From assembly GCF_000025625.1 (NCBI RefSeq), contig NC_013923.1, positions 62,001-126,000 on the forward strand: a stretch of DNA of 64,000 nt, written 5' to 3'. A program made the translations under genes and the position numbers. Source of the DNA: Natrialba magadii ATCC 43099. GTDB taxonomy: Archaea > Halobacteriota > Halobacteria > Halobacteriales > Natrialbaceae. The notes beneath the pieces are model-generated. The model saw only the letters and a list, made by a program, of their open reading frames with translations, was not told the DNA's origin and made no database searches. Positions 32,781 to 41,420 of this stretch are shown here, in pieces (position 1 is the stretch's first letter; every line of letters starts with the position of its first letter).

Positions 32781-33821
32781 ATGGAGATACTGGGACTTAG
32801 CCTGACCTTGCTGGTGCTGTTCGTGAGCTTCGGCTTTATGGTCGGCGTCCTGTTTGGCTTCTTCGGGATGGGCGGTTCCTTCCTGATCACGCCAACGCTG
32901 TTGATCCTCGACTATCCCGCCTCGGTTGCTATCGGCAGCGGCCTGGCGTTTTACTTCGGGACCTCAGTGATCGCCGTCCTCAAACACTACGACGTCGGGC
33001 AGGTCGACTACAAACTCGGTGCGATCCTGTTCGTCGTCCTCTCGATCGGGATCGAACTCGGTAGCCGACTCGTATTCGGCCTCGAAGCGTTGGGTATCGC
33101 GAATCTCGTCACGGGCGTCGCGTACGTCGTCCTGCTGGCGGGAATCGGCGCGCTGTTCCTTCGCCGGGCCGCTAATCTCGACGATGAGGACGATGCAGCG
33201 GAGGACAGCGACGAAGACAGCGTTAGTGACGAGGAGATTCCGGCCATCGGCCAGAAGATTCAGTCGTACACCATCCCCCCAATGATCAACCTCACCTCCG
33301 GCGGTCGAGCCTCGGTGTGGACGATCACCGGTGCCGGCGGGAGCGTCGGTCTCGTCTCGGGGTTAATCGGCGTCGGTGGCGGCTTCATCCGCATGCCTGC
33401 GATCTACTACCTGATTGGCACACCACTGACTGCAGCCGTCGGGACTAGCCTGTTCGCCGGGCTGTTCTCGGGTGCGTTCGGGACGTTCACCTACGGTATG
33501 TCGGGCAGCGTCGATCTGACGGTCGTCTCGCTGTTGCTTGTCGGTAGTGCCCTTGGCGCACGGATCGGATCGGCCGCGACGACGATGGTCGAAGAGGACG
33601 ACGTCATCATATACTTCGGTATCATGATGGTTCTCGCCAGCGGTGGGATCGCGCTTTCGGAGCTTGCGAACTGGCTCGGAACGGGCGCACTCGACCTGGT
33701 GAGCGTTCTCCTGCTCGTCGGCTCGTCGTTTTTCGTCGCACTGATGATCCTCTACAAGGTCGTTCAGGCGTTCGAGACGAACGAATCGAACACGCACGCC
33801 ACCCCAAACGGTGATGATTGA
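32781..33821 (+). CDS. TauE/SafE-family sulfite/organosulfonate exporter
   Basis: A 346-residue membrane protein with about 8-9 helices and the two pseudo-symmetric glycine motifs of the family (VLFGFFGMGGSFLITPTLLI in the first half; LVSGLIGVGGGFIRMPAIYY in the second). A long acidic loop (DDEDDAAEDSDEDSVSDEE) separates them. TauE/SafE members export sulfite, sulfoacetate or related anions, or import thiosulfate. With persulfide dioxygenase-like and TusA proteins in the same island, removal of sulfite is a sensible role here. Confidence 0.88.
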   Translation: MEILGLSLTLLVLFVSFGFMVGVLFGFFGMGGSFLITPTLLILDYPASVAIGSGLAFYFGTSVIAVLKHYDVGQVDYKLGAILFVVLSIGIELGSRLVFGLEALGIANLVTGVAYVVLLAGIGALFLRRAANLDDEDDAAEDSDEDSVSDEEIPAIGQKIQSYTIPPMINLTSGGRASVWTITGAGGSVGLVSGLIGVGGGFIRMPAIYYLIGTPLTAAVGTSLFAGLFSGAFGTFTYGMSGSVDLTVVSLLLVGSALGARIGSAATTMVEEDDVIIYFGIMMVLASGGIALSELANWLGTGALDLVSVLLLVGSSFFVALMILYKVVQAFETNESNTHATPNGDD

Positions 33822-33894
33822 TGGCGTTGACGAATCACCTGTGTGGAGCCAGAGTGGACGGGTCCGTGTTCACCTCGCTCACCGCTGATCAGTT

Positions 33895-35748
33895 GTGACT
33901 CTCATCGCAATCGTCGCGCTCATTCTGGCGCTCGGGGTCGCCTCCCGCGTTCTTGCCGACCGGCTGCGGATCCCGAGTGTCCTCTTTCTGATCTTCGCGG
34001 GGATTGTGATCGGTCCAGAGGTTCTTGGCATCGTCTCCGAGGACACCTTCGGTGGTGGCCTCTCGGCGATAGTCGGCGTCAGCGTTGCGATCATTCTCTT
34101 CGAAGGCGGGTATCACCTCCATCTCGAGAAGCTCCGGGAAAGTCCGACGGCACTGCTTCGCCTCACCACCGTCGGCGCGGTGATCACCTGGCTTGGAACC
34201 GCCGCCGCTGTCGTCGTCTTCCTCGAGACGAGCCTCGAGGTCGGACTGCTGGTTGGCGCACTGCTGATCGCGACCGGCCCGACGGTAATCGGCCCAATCC
34301 TTCAGGTCGTCACCGTCCGCGATCACGTCGCCAGCGTCCTCGAAGGAGAAGGTGTAATCAACGATATCACCGCGGCGATTCTGGTCGTCGTCGTCTTCGA
34401 GGTCCTCATCGCAGGCAACGGAACACCGGCCGCACTCGTCGGTGACTTCGCGATGCGACTGGTCATCGGGCTCTCGTTCGGGGCGCTCGTTGCAGCTGTC
34501 GTCTGGTTCCTCCTCGACCGTGGGGGGTCCCGGCCGTGTGCAGCGCCGCTCCACGCCCGACTGATCGTTCTCGCCGGCATCATCGTCGCCTACGCCGGCG
34601 CCGAAACGCTTGCCAGCGAGACGGGCATCGCTGCTGCCGCGATGGCAGGGTTCGCGCTCGGTAACGTGGACCTGCCCTACCACGAGGACGTGATCGACTT
34701 TCTAGACGACCTCTCGGTCGTCGTCCTCTCGTTTATCTTCATTGCACTGGCGGCGTTGATCGACTTCGCGGATATCCGCGCCCTTGGACTGGCCGGTCTC
34801 GCCATCGTCGTCGCGATCACGCTGGTGCTCCGGCCGGCCGTCATCTATCTCTCGACGACCAACGCGCGGTTCACCCACAACGAACGGCTCTTCCTCAGTG
34901 CCGTCGGTCCGCGCGGGATTATCCCGGCGAGCGTTGCGACGCTGTTTGCCGTCGAGTTGCAGGCACTCGGCCGACCGCAGGAAGCCCAGTTGCTCGCAGG
35001 GACCGTCTTTCTCATCATCTTCGCGACGGTCGTCCTTCAGGCCGGCCTCGCACGGCAGATCGCGAACTACCTCGACGTATCACCAATGCGCACAATACTC
35101 GTCGGCGGAGGCCGAGTCGGCCTCTCGCTCGCGGAACGACTCGAACAGGACGGAGAAAACGTACTGCTGATCGACAACGACCCTGCTGCGGTCGAGACAG
35201 CTCGAAAGCGTGGCATTCGCGCGATGGAGGGTAACGGCACTGACGCTGCTATCCTCGAGCAAGCGGGCGCAGACGATGCGAAATCTGTCATCGCGACCAC
35301 GCCCGACGACGATGTCAACCTGCTCGTCTGCCAGCTTGCGAAGACAACCTTCGACGTCGAAACGGTTGCCTCACGGGTCAACCAGCCGGATAACGTCGAT
35401 GCCTTCGAATCACTCGGGGTCCACGCGATCGATCTCTCGATGGCGACCGCGTGGTCACTCGAGAACGTCCTCGAACGTCCATCGCTGTCGGCGTGGATGA
35501 ACGAACTCGGTCGAACGGGTGACGTTCAGGAGATCGAGGTGACGGCGACGGAACTGGTCGGCAAAACGATCGCCACGCTCAATGCAGAGATCCCCGAGGG
35601 AGTCATCGTCGGGTTGCTTACGCACCAGGACGGCACAACCGAAGTGCCGACGGGTGATCACGAACTGCGGGATGGCGATCGCGTGACGTTTATCGGTCAG
35701 ACGGACGCCGTCGAACGAGCAATCAAGCGGTTCCATCCTCACGATTGA
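33895..35748 (+). CDS. CPA-type Na+/H+ antiporter with TrkA-N and TrkA-C domains
   Basis: A 617-residue protein. The membrane part covers residues 1-385 (about 12 helices; VAIILFEGGYHLHLEKLRES; LLIATGPTVIGPILQVV; SAVGPRGIIPASVATLFAVE). It is followed by a TrkA-N/RCK domain (TILVGGGRVGLSLAERLEQD, LLIDNDPAAVE) and a TrkA-C domain at about 535-617 (LVGKTIATLNAEIPEGVIVG). These antiporters exchange Na+ or K+ for protons and are gated by NAD(H) or nucleotides. A GTG at 33895 is the start, since no ATG begins the family's N-terminal helix. Confidence 0.9.
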   Translation: MTLIAIVALILALGVASRVLADRLRIPSVLFLIFAGIVIGPEVLGIVSEDTFGGGLSAIVGVSVAIILFEGGYHLHLEKLRESPTALLRLTTVGAVITWLGTAAAVVVFLETSLEVGLLVGALLIATGPTVIGPILQVVTVRDHVASVLEGEGVINDITAAILVVVVFEVLIAGNGTPAALVGDFAMRLVIGLSFGALVAAVVWFLLDRGGSRPCAAPLHARLIVLAGIIVAYAGAETLASETGIAAAAMAGFALGNVDLPYHEDVIDFLDDLSVVVLSFIFIALAALIDFADIRALGLAGLAIVVAITLVLRPAVIYLSTTNARFTHNERLFLSAVGPRGIIPASVATLFAVELQALGRPQEAQLLAGTVFLIIFATVVLQAGLARQIANYLDVSPMRTILVGGGRVGLSLAERLEQDGENVLLIDNDPAAVETARKRGIRAMEGNGTDAAILEQAGADDAKSVIATTPDDDVNLLVCQLAKTTFDVETVASRVNQPDNVDAFESLGVHAIDLSMATAWSLENVLERPSLSAWMNELGRTGDVQEIEVTATELVGKTIATLNAEIPEGVIVGLLTHQDGTTEVPTGDHELRDGDRVTFIGQTDAVERAIKRFHPHD

Positions 35749-35875
35749 GTCCTCCTGGTGAGTAAACAGGAGTTGTGTATTCGCCCCTTTCTCAATATTG
35801 TGTACTGCTCACAAGATTATTACTACTGCAGCACCTTCGTCTGGCAATGAGGCTACCGAAAACGGAGCTGGTTCG

Positions 35876-36994
35876 ATGCTAACACCGGCAGAACTTCGTG
35901 CTGACATCCCTGCACTCCAGGAAACGACGTATTTGAATTACGGTGCGCACGGTCCGAGCCCGAAGTACGTGGTCGACGCTGGCACGGATTTTCTTCGCGA
36001 CCACGAGTACGACGCGCCTGCTGTGGCTGATCCCTACGAGACCGCATTCGACGAGTTCGAGCAAACGCGGGATGCTGTCGCCTCGTTTATCGATGCGAAA
36101 CCGGACGAGATTGCGCTCACTGAAAGTACGACGGCCGGAATCAACGCCATCGCCGGTGCGATCGACTGGCAACCCGGCGACGTTGTCGTGCGTACTGATC
36201 TCGAGCATCCGGCCGGTATTCTTCCCTGGCAGCGTCTCGAGAACGAGGGTGTCGACGTCCGCACCATCGAGACGAGCGAGGGATACATCGATCGGGATGC
36301 CTTCACTGATGCAGTTGCTGATGCCAGACTCGTCACCTTCAGCGCTATCACCTGGACGCACGGGACGCGATTCCCGGTCTCGGAGCTCGTCGAAATCGCC
36401 CACGATGCTGGCACACTGACGCTCGTTGATGCCGTTCAGGTACCGGGTCAGACGCCGATGAGCGTCGCTGACTGGGGTGCAGACATTGTCGCTGCTGCCG
36501 GCCACAAGTGGCTGCTCGGTCTCTGGGGGAGTGGATTCCTGTACGTCGACCACGATGTCGCCAGTGACCTCAAACCCCGAACGGTCGGCTACCGCAGCGT
36601 CGAAACCCCGACCGCAGCGTCACCGGTGTTTGCAGCGGGCGCACGCCGATTCGAAGTGGGCTCTGCGAACCCTGCGCCACATGTCGCACTCCGGGAAGCG
36701 CTTCACACGTGCTCCGAAATCGGGCTCGGGCGAATCGAACAGCGGATACAGGAACTCGCGGCCCGACTCGCGTCGGGAATCCCCGATGATCGATTACTCA
36801 GCCCACGCGAGCCCGAGTCCGGGCTTGTAACGATCAACGTCGACACACCGGCTGAGACGATCGATCGACTCCGAAATGGTGGGTTCGTGCTTCGTGAGCT
36901 TCCGTCACCGAACGCCATTCGTGCCTCTGTACACGCAGTAAATACACCCACCGAAGTTGATGCACTGCTGGACGCGTTGCAAGACGAGTGGTAG
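35876..36994 (+). CDS. Aminotransferase class V (cysteine desulfurase-like fold)
   Basis: A 372-residue PLP enzyme with the active-site lysine in IVAAAGHKWLLGLWGSGFLY and the cofactor-binding regions ALTESTTAGINAIA and TLVDAVQVPGQTPMS. This subfamily includes SufS/CsdA-like desulfurases and isopenicillin epimerase-like proteins; the catalytic Cys loop of true desulfurases is not visible (the C-terminal part reads RELPSPNAIRASVHAVNT), so the reaction is uncertain. CAATATTGTGTACTGC at 35791-35806 resembles promoter motifs of this island. ATG at 35876. Confidence 0.85.
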   Translation: MLTPAELRADIPALQETTYLNYGAHGPSPKYVVDAGTDFLRDHEYDAPAVADPYETAFDEFEQTRDAVASFIDAKPDEIALTESTTAGINAIAGAIDWQPGDVVVRTDLEHPAGILPWQRLENEGVDVRTIETSEGYIDRDAFTDAVADARLVTFSAITWTHGTRFPVSELVEIAHDAGTLTLVDAVQVPGQTPMSVADWGADIVAAAGHKWLLGLWGSGFLYVDHDVASDLKPRTVGYRSVETPTAASPVFAAGARRFEVGSANPAPHVALREALHTCSEIGLGRIEQRIQELAARLASGIPDDRLLSPREPESGLVTINVDTPAETIDRLRNGGFVLRELPSPNAIRASVHAVNTPTEVDALLDALQDEW

Positions 36995-37167
36995 GAATCA
37001 GTTCGAGACACGCTCCTGCACTGTTGTAGATTGCGTATTCCACACGAGCGATACGGATCGTTCCCTGATAGTCTCCAGTTTCTGTTTCTCGTGGATTCTG
37101 ATCCCAACTGGTTGGAACGAGGGGTGTGCTATTCAGTTGTTGCGCTCGTACTAGTACAGAAGGGAAC

Positions 37168-37419
37168 ATGCTCGACTACTACGACAAAATACTCGTGGGA
37201 ATCGCGGGGAGTCTTCTGGGGGGAGTGCTCCTCAGTCTCGCCACCGCGATCGATAGTAATACGGGTGTGCTTCTCGGCGCACTCCTGGCGACACCGTTCA
37301 TCTACGACGCCATGTTCCGAAATCCGCCGCTGCCGGCGACGGATCCGAAAGTCGCGGCTGCAGCAATCGTCTGGCATGGCATTCTGTTCGTGCTAGCCGT
37401 CACTGCGTATATGTCGTGA
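37168..37419 (+). CDS. Small three-helix membrane protein
   Basis: An 83-residue protein starting MLDYYDKILVGIAGSLLGGV, with three helices (about residues 9-27, 33-50, 62-82) and a short cytoplasmic loop MFRNPPLPATDPKV. Similar small proteins are widespread in haloarchaea without known function. ATG at 37168; the frame continues upstream to 37126 without a good start. Confidence 0.7.
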   Translation: MLDYYDKILVGIAGSLLGGVLLSLATAIDSNTGVLLGALLATPFIYDAMFRNPPLPATDPKVAAAAIVWHGILFVLAVTAYMS

Positions 37420-37502
37420 GCACAGAGCCTCTTCTCTGAATTAGTGACCGTCACGAATCCAGTGAATGGTGTTTATTGTGTCGATGGTTGTGAGTGTACC
37501 TG

Positions 37503-37988
37503 ATGCTCGATTCAGATCACGTTTCACGCCGTACGGCACTGCGGTTGTCTCTCGCGTCTGGTGTTGCAATCCTTGCTGGCTGTGCAGATGATAATGATGA
37601 GAACGACGTCGATGACGAGAACGATGTCGACGATGAGAACGGAGTCGAGGACTGGGAAGATATCGACGAGTTCGTTTTCGAGGGGCGAGTCGAAGCCTGG
37701 ACTGGCGTCGAACCAGATATAATCGAGGACGAAGACAACCCGACACTCACCCTCATCGAGGGTGAGGAGTACGACTTCCGATGGATAAACGCCGACGGAG
37801 TGACGCATAACCTCGAAATCAGGGACGGAGACGACGAGATTATCGACGACTACCAGTCCGAGGACGTCACCGAAGAAGGTGAAGAAACGGTGCTCGAGGG
37901 AGTCGTTGCCTCCGAAGATATGGACGTCTACATCTGTGACTATCACGAATCGACGCAAGTCGGTGACATCGAGGTAGAGTCCGCCTGA
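37503..37988 (+). CDS. Tat-exported cupredoxin-like lipoprotein
   Basis: A 161-residue protein. A twin-arginine signal (SRRTALRLSLASGVAILAGC) with lipobox is followed by an acidic Asp/Asn/Val repeat linker (DDNDENDVDDENDVDDENGV) and a cupredoxin domain. Possible copper ligands are the His in GVTHNLEIRD and the Cys and His in VYICDYHEST. The methionine expected after the His in type 1 sites (CxxHxxxxM) is not seen, so the copper site may be altered. The domain resembles halocyanin-like proteins. It may carry electrons or copper on the outer surface near the Sco/DsbA cluster. Confidence 0.78.
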   Translation: MLDSDHVSRRTALRLSLASGVAILAGCADDNDENDVDDENDVDDENGVEDWEDIDEFVFEGRVEAWTGVEPDIIEDEDNPTLTLIEGEEYDFRWINADGVTHNLEIRDGDDEIIDDYQSEDVTEEGEETVLEGVVASEDMDVYICDYHESTQVGDIEVESA

Positions 37989-38006
37989 CGCCCTCGATCC
38001 TGTCCG

Positions 38007-39362
38007 CTATCCCTCGAGCTTTCCGGAAAGCACCTTCGCCGCTGTCAGGACCGGGTCCCAGACCGGGCTGAACGGTGGTGCGTACGCCAGATCGAGATTC
38101 TGCAGTTCAGTGACCGTTAGCGAGGCGTGGAGCGCGGTCGCAACCGTATCGATTCGTTTCGTCCCCTTGCGGCCGACGATGCTCGCACCGAGCACTCGTT
38201 CGCTCTCGCGGTCTGCGACGAGCGTCACTGTGAGTTCTGTCGCACCCGGATAGTAGTGTGGTCGCGTCGGCGCATCGATCGTCACCGACACCGGATCGAA
38301 GCCGGCTTCACGTGCCCGTTCCGCATCGAGGACGCCCGTCCTGGCCGCTCCCAGTTCGAAGGCCTTGACGATTGCTGTGCCGGCCGTTTTACCGATCTGG
38401 GCTGGCTCTCCTGCAACGGTTGCACCAATCGCTCGTCCCGCCCGATTTGCCGTAAGCGCTAGCGGAACGTGATCCGGTTCGCCGGTCACGACGTTCGTTG
38501 CTTCGGCACAGTCGCCCGCAGCGTAGACCGACTCGTCATTGGTCCGACCGAATTCGTCGGTCGCGATGGCTCCCGTCGGGCCGAGTTCGATTCCCGCGTC
38601 CTCGGCGAGTTCGACGTTCGGTGCGACGCCGACACCGACGATCACGATATCCGCCGGGACGGGGTCTTCGTCCCCTTCGACTTCGACTGCGTCGACGGCC
38701 TCGCCACCCGAGAATCCCTGCACTGCCGTCTCGAGCTGGAGGTCGACGCCCTGGTCACGGAGGTGGCCCTCGACGATCCGAGCGGCCTCCTCGCCGAAAG
38801 GCTGGAGCGTTCGAGGCAACATCTCGAAGATGGTAACGTCGATTCCGTGCTCGGTGAGCGCTTCGGCCATCTCGATGCCGACGTAGCCGCCGCCGACGAT
38901 GGCGGCAGTTGCCGGCTCCTGCGTATCGACGTACCGTTCGATCGCATCAGCCTCGTCCATACCGCGGAGCGTGAACACGCCATCGCGGTCGAAGCCGTCG
39001 AATGGTGGAACGATGGCCTGTGCACCAGTCCCGATCAGGAGGTCGCCGTACGGCTGTTCGAACTGCTCGTCGCCCGTGGCGACGGTGACTGTCTGCTCGC
39101 CACGATTGATCGAAACGACTTCGTGGCCGGTCCGAAGATCGATGTCGCGCTCCTCACGGAACGTTTCCGGTGTCATCGCGACGAGATCATCGAGTTCGTC
39201 GACAGACCCCTTCACGTAGTACGGCATTCCACAGGCTGCATAGGATACCCACGACCCTTTTTCGAAGACGATCACTTCTCGTGACGGATCGTCGCGTTTC
39301 GCCTTACTTGCGGCACTCATTCCGGCTGCGTCTCCACCGATCACGACGAATGGGTCGGTCAT
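38007..39362 (-). CDS. CoA-disulfide reductase/NADH oxidase-like flavoprotein
   Basis: A 451-residue pyridine nucleotide-disulfide oxidoreductase of the CoADR/NoxA group. It has an FAD-binding start FVVIGGDAAGMSAASKAKRD, a single redox cysteine in SYAACGMPYYVKG, an NAD(P)H-binding GGGYVGIEMAEAL, a second FAD motif SVYAAGDCAEATNVV and a C-terminal dimer domain (GRKGTKRIDTVATALHAS). CoADRs reduce CoA disulfide and, in several archaea, CoA persulfide or polysulfide, which fits the sulfur island. TATA-like TTTATACGG lies about 25 nt before the ATG; an operator-like GGGTTGCCCAA sits just upstream of it. Confidence 0.9.
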   Translation of the reverse strand: MTDPFVVIGGDAAGMSAASKAKRDDPSREVIVFEKGSWVSYAACGMPYYVKGSVDELDDLVAMTPETFREERDIDLRTGHEVVSINRGEQTVTVATGDEQFEQPYGDLLIGTGAQAIVPPFDGFDRDGVFTLRGMDEADAIERYVDTQEPATAAIVGGGYVGIEMAEALTEHGIDVTIFEMLPRTLQPFGEEAARIVEGHLRDQGVDLQLETAVQGFSGGEAVDAVEVEGDEDPVPADIVIVGVGVAPNVELAEDAGIELGPTGAIATDEFGRTNDESVYAAGDCAEATNVVTGEPDHVPLALTANRAGRAIGATVAGEPAQIGKTAGTAIVKAFELGAARTGVLDAERAREAGFDPVSVTIDAPTRPHYYPGATELTVTLVADRESERVLGASIVGRKGTKRIDTVATALHASLTVTELQNLDLAYAPPFSPVWDPVLTAAKVLSGKLEG

Positions 39363-39400
39363 AGCTCACAGTATGCCATCGTCCGTATAAAGAATTCCGC

Positions 39401-39411
39401 GGGTTGCCCAA
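39401..39411. promoter_or_regulatory. Operator-like GGGTTGCCCAA upstream of the flavoprotein gene
   Basis: An 11-mer identical to the core of the 32233-32255 dyad, placed directly upstream of the TATA-like box of the CoADR-like gene. Candidate site for a shared regulator. Confidence 0.4.
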
Positions 39412-39590
39412 CACTGGGAACACATTCAGCAGGGGCTGTTTCGTACACGGGTCGTACTCGAGTCCACCCTGTCCACTTGCTCGTTGCGAGCGAGTCTGCT
39501 GTGGGAGAGTTGCTGTGGGAGTGGCACAAACCGTCTGCCGTCCGGCCCATCAGACACCGGGTCCGGTCCAGTGGTGCGTTCGAATACGAG

Positions 39591-40223
39591 CTAGACTAAC
39601 AGTTGAACGTCCGACTCGGCCATATGCTGGATGGCGGTTGCTGCACCGACTCCCGTCGTAACGCCGTCGTAGAAGTCGTCTTCGTCGTAGTCCATCAACT
39701 CGATCGTCATCTGGCAGGCCTGCAGATCGACGCCGCTCTCGAGTGAGAGGTCGATGAGTTCCTCGATCGTCGCCGTGCCGTTCTCGTCGATCTTCTTTTG
39801 CATCATGCGCGTTGCCATCGCGTCCATTCCTGGGAGGGCGGCAAGCGCGTTCGGCATCGGCATGTTTGGATTGCCGACGGCGCTCAGCTTCAGGTCTCTG
39901 GAGTTCTCCTCGTGGAGGATATCGAGTCCCCAGAAGGTGTGGAAGACGATGACTTCCCAGCCGAAGGCCGCAGCCGTACTCGCGAGGATTAGCGGCGGGT
40001 ACGCCATATCGAAGCTCCCCTGGGTGGCGACGATTGTCATCTTCTTCTGGTCCTCGTTGACTTCGGTCTCCAGCGTGGCGACTTTCGACTCGAGTTCGTC
40101 GATCCGAGCGAGGAGTTCGGCGTCGCTCGGTGAGCCGTCGCCGGGTGCGCTGTCGGTGTCGGAACCGGTCGCTGCCTCGGTCTCGGCTGTGCCGTCCGTT
40201 GCTGTGGGGGTATCGCTACTCAT
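39591..40223 (-). CDS. DsrE/DsrF/DrsH-like sulfur-trafficking protein, copy 2
   Basis: A 210-residue paralogue of the 18359 gene. The fold domain is almost identical from MTIVATQGSFDMAYPPLILA to the C-terminus, while the first 55 residues (Thr/Asp/Glu-rich, then LLARIDELESKVATLETEVN) differ. The probable persulfide cysteine is again in DLQACQM. At DNA level the last 400 bp are nearly identical to copy 1, which points to recent duplication or gene conversion. It begins 1 bp after tusA copy 2 ends. Confidence 0.88.
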   Translation of the reverse strand: MSSDTPTATDGTAETEAATGSDTDSAPGDGSPSDAELLARIDELESKVATLETEVNEDQKKMTIVATQGSFDMAYPPLILASTAAAFGWEVIVFHTFWGLDILHEENSRDLKLSAVGNPNMPMPNALAALPGMDAMATRMMQKKIDENGTATIEELIDLSLESGVDLQACQMTIELMDYDEDDFYDGVTTGVGAATAIQHMAESDVQLLV

Positions 40224-40224
40224 A

Positions 40225-40470
40225 TTACGCCGTTTTCTTCACGAAGTGCGTGTAGAGCTCGTCACCTTCCTGCTGATCGAGCAACTCGACGCCGTCGGTG
40301 CCGTCTGCCCAGCCCTGAATATCGCTCATGCTGCCCGAGTCGGTCGAGATGACTTCGAGCACCTCGCCAGCACTCAGGTCGTCGATCGCCTGTTTCGTCT
40401 TGACGATCGGTATTGGGCAGGACTGTCCTTTCACGTCGAGCGTCTCCGTGGTGTCGTATTCCGAACTCAT
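40225..40470 (-). CDS. tusA: TusA-family sulfur carrier, copy 2
   Basis: An 81-residue TusA protein with the persulfide cysteine in QSCPIPIVKTKQAIDDL. It differs from copy 1 in only a handful of residues (CPIP for CPMP, and changes near the C-terminus). The 5' region TCTGCTCTGTATTGGAGCTA is shared with the promoter of copy 1. It is co-transcribed with dsrE copy 2. ATG at 40470; the frame stays open upstream to 40539. Confidence 0.9.
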   Translation of the reverse strand: MSSEYDTTETLDVKGQSCPIPIVKTKQAIDDLSAGEVLEVISTDSGSMSDIQGWADGTDGVELLDQQEGDELYTHFVKKTA

Positions 40471-40844
40471 AGTCTGTTTCTGCTCTGTATTGGAGCTACC
40501 ACACAATATAATCTCTGCCCATAAAAGGATATTGGTCATTGCACAGTATCCAAACTACCGCCTCTCAGGGGACTGGTGGCTGCCTCCTGCATGTGTCTAT
40601 ACAGGATCCACTCTATTATTCACTGTCGACCGACGAGATTGTATTGTACTATCTGTAAAATTTTGCTCGGATGCTGAGCGCTGTGGGACAGTACTCTGCG
40701 TTGGACACCGTGAACACGTGAACATCTAACTGCCGCACATCGGCTGTAACCCGTGATACCTCTCGAATATACCGATTTGATCGATTTCAGATCAGCCGTT
40801 CACAAGCATTCGAGGAACGCTTCGACCGGTAGCACGGAGAGAAT
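40471..40844. other. Promoter region of tusA copy 2, otherwise empty
   Basis: The first 60 bp mirror the tusA copy 1 promoter. From about 40540 to 40844 I see no gene or RNA. Confidence 0.5.
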
Positions 40845-41288
40845 TCACCCGTGCTGGGAGATCAGGGACTCGAGTGTCGCACGATCCTGTGCGCCAACCA
40901 TGCGTTCGACTGGTTCACCGTCGGCGTAGAGGATGAGTGTTGGGACACCTCGTGCACCGAGCTGCTGGGCGAGTTGCTGGTGCTGATCGACATCGACCTT
41001 CGCAACTGCTGCGTCCGTCTCGGCGGCCAGTGCTTCGATCGTCGGCTCTATCATCTGGCAGGGGCCACACCAGTCGGCATAGCAGTCGACCAGTACGACA
41101 TCGTGAGTGTCGACGACGTCAGTGAGGTGGGCTTCGCCCTCGATCGCGATCGGTTCTGTTGGTGTCGCTGGCTCTCCAGATGCCGATTCGTCTGCACGCA
41201 GTTCGCCGCCGTTCTCGAGTCGCTGCTGGAGTTCTCGTTTTTTCTGCTCGCGGATCCGTTCCCGCTCGTCGTCCAGTGAGTCACTCAT
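40845..41288 (-). CDS. trxA: Thioredoxin with N-terminal helical extension
   Basis: A 147-residue protein. Residues 1-50 are a charged helix and linker (ERERIREQKKRELQQRLENG). Residues 52-147 form a canonical thioredoxin with YADWCGPCQMIEPTIEALAA and cis-Pro in ARGVPTLILYADG. No export signal, so it is a cytoplasmic disulfide reductase. The helical extension is common in haloarchaeal thioredoxins. It may feed electrons to CcdA in the same island. Confidence 0.9.
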   Translation of the reverse strand: MSDSLDDERERIREQKKRELQQRLENGGELRADESASGEPATPTEPIAIEGEAHLTDVVDTHDVVLVDCYADWCGPCQMIEPTIEALAAETDAAVAKVDVDQHQQLAQQLGARGVPTLILYADGEPVERMVGAQDRATLESLISQHG

Positions 41289-41420
41289 GGAGTATGGCTG
41301 TCGCTACGGCGTCCGCAATCATAAGGATTGCGTGAGGCGAACAATACTGGTGTGCTGATCGCTGGAGTCCCACTCGATCCACTAGTCGCTGGCGCTGTCC
41401 GTGCTCAGCCACCTACGGCA

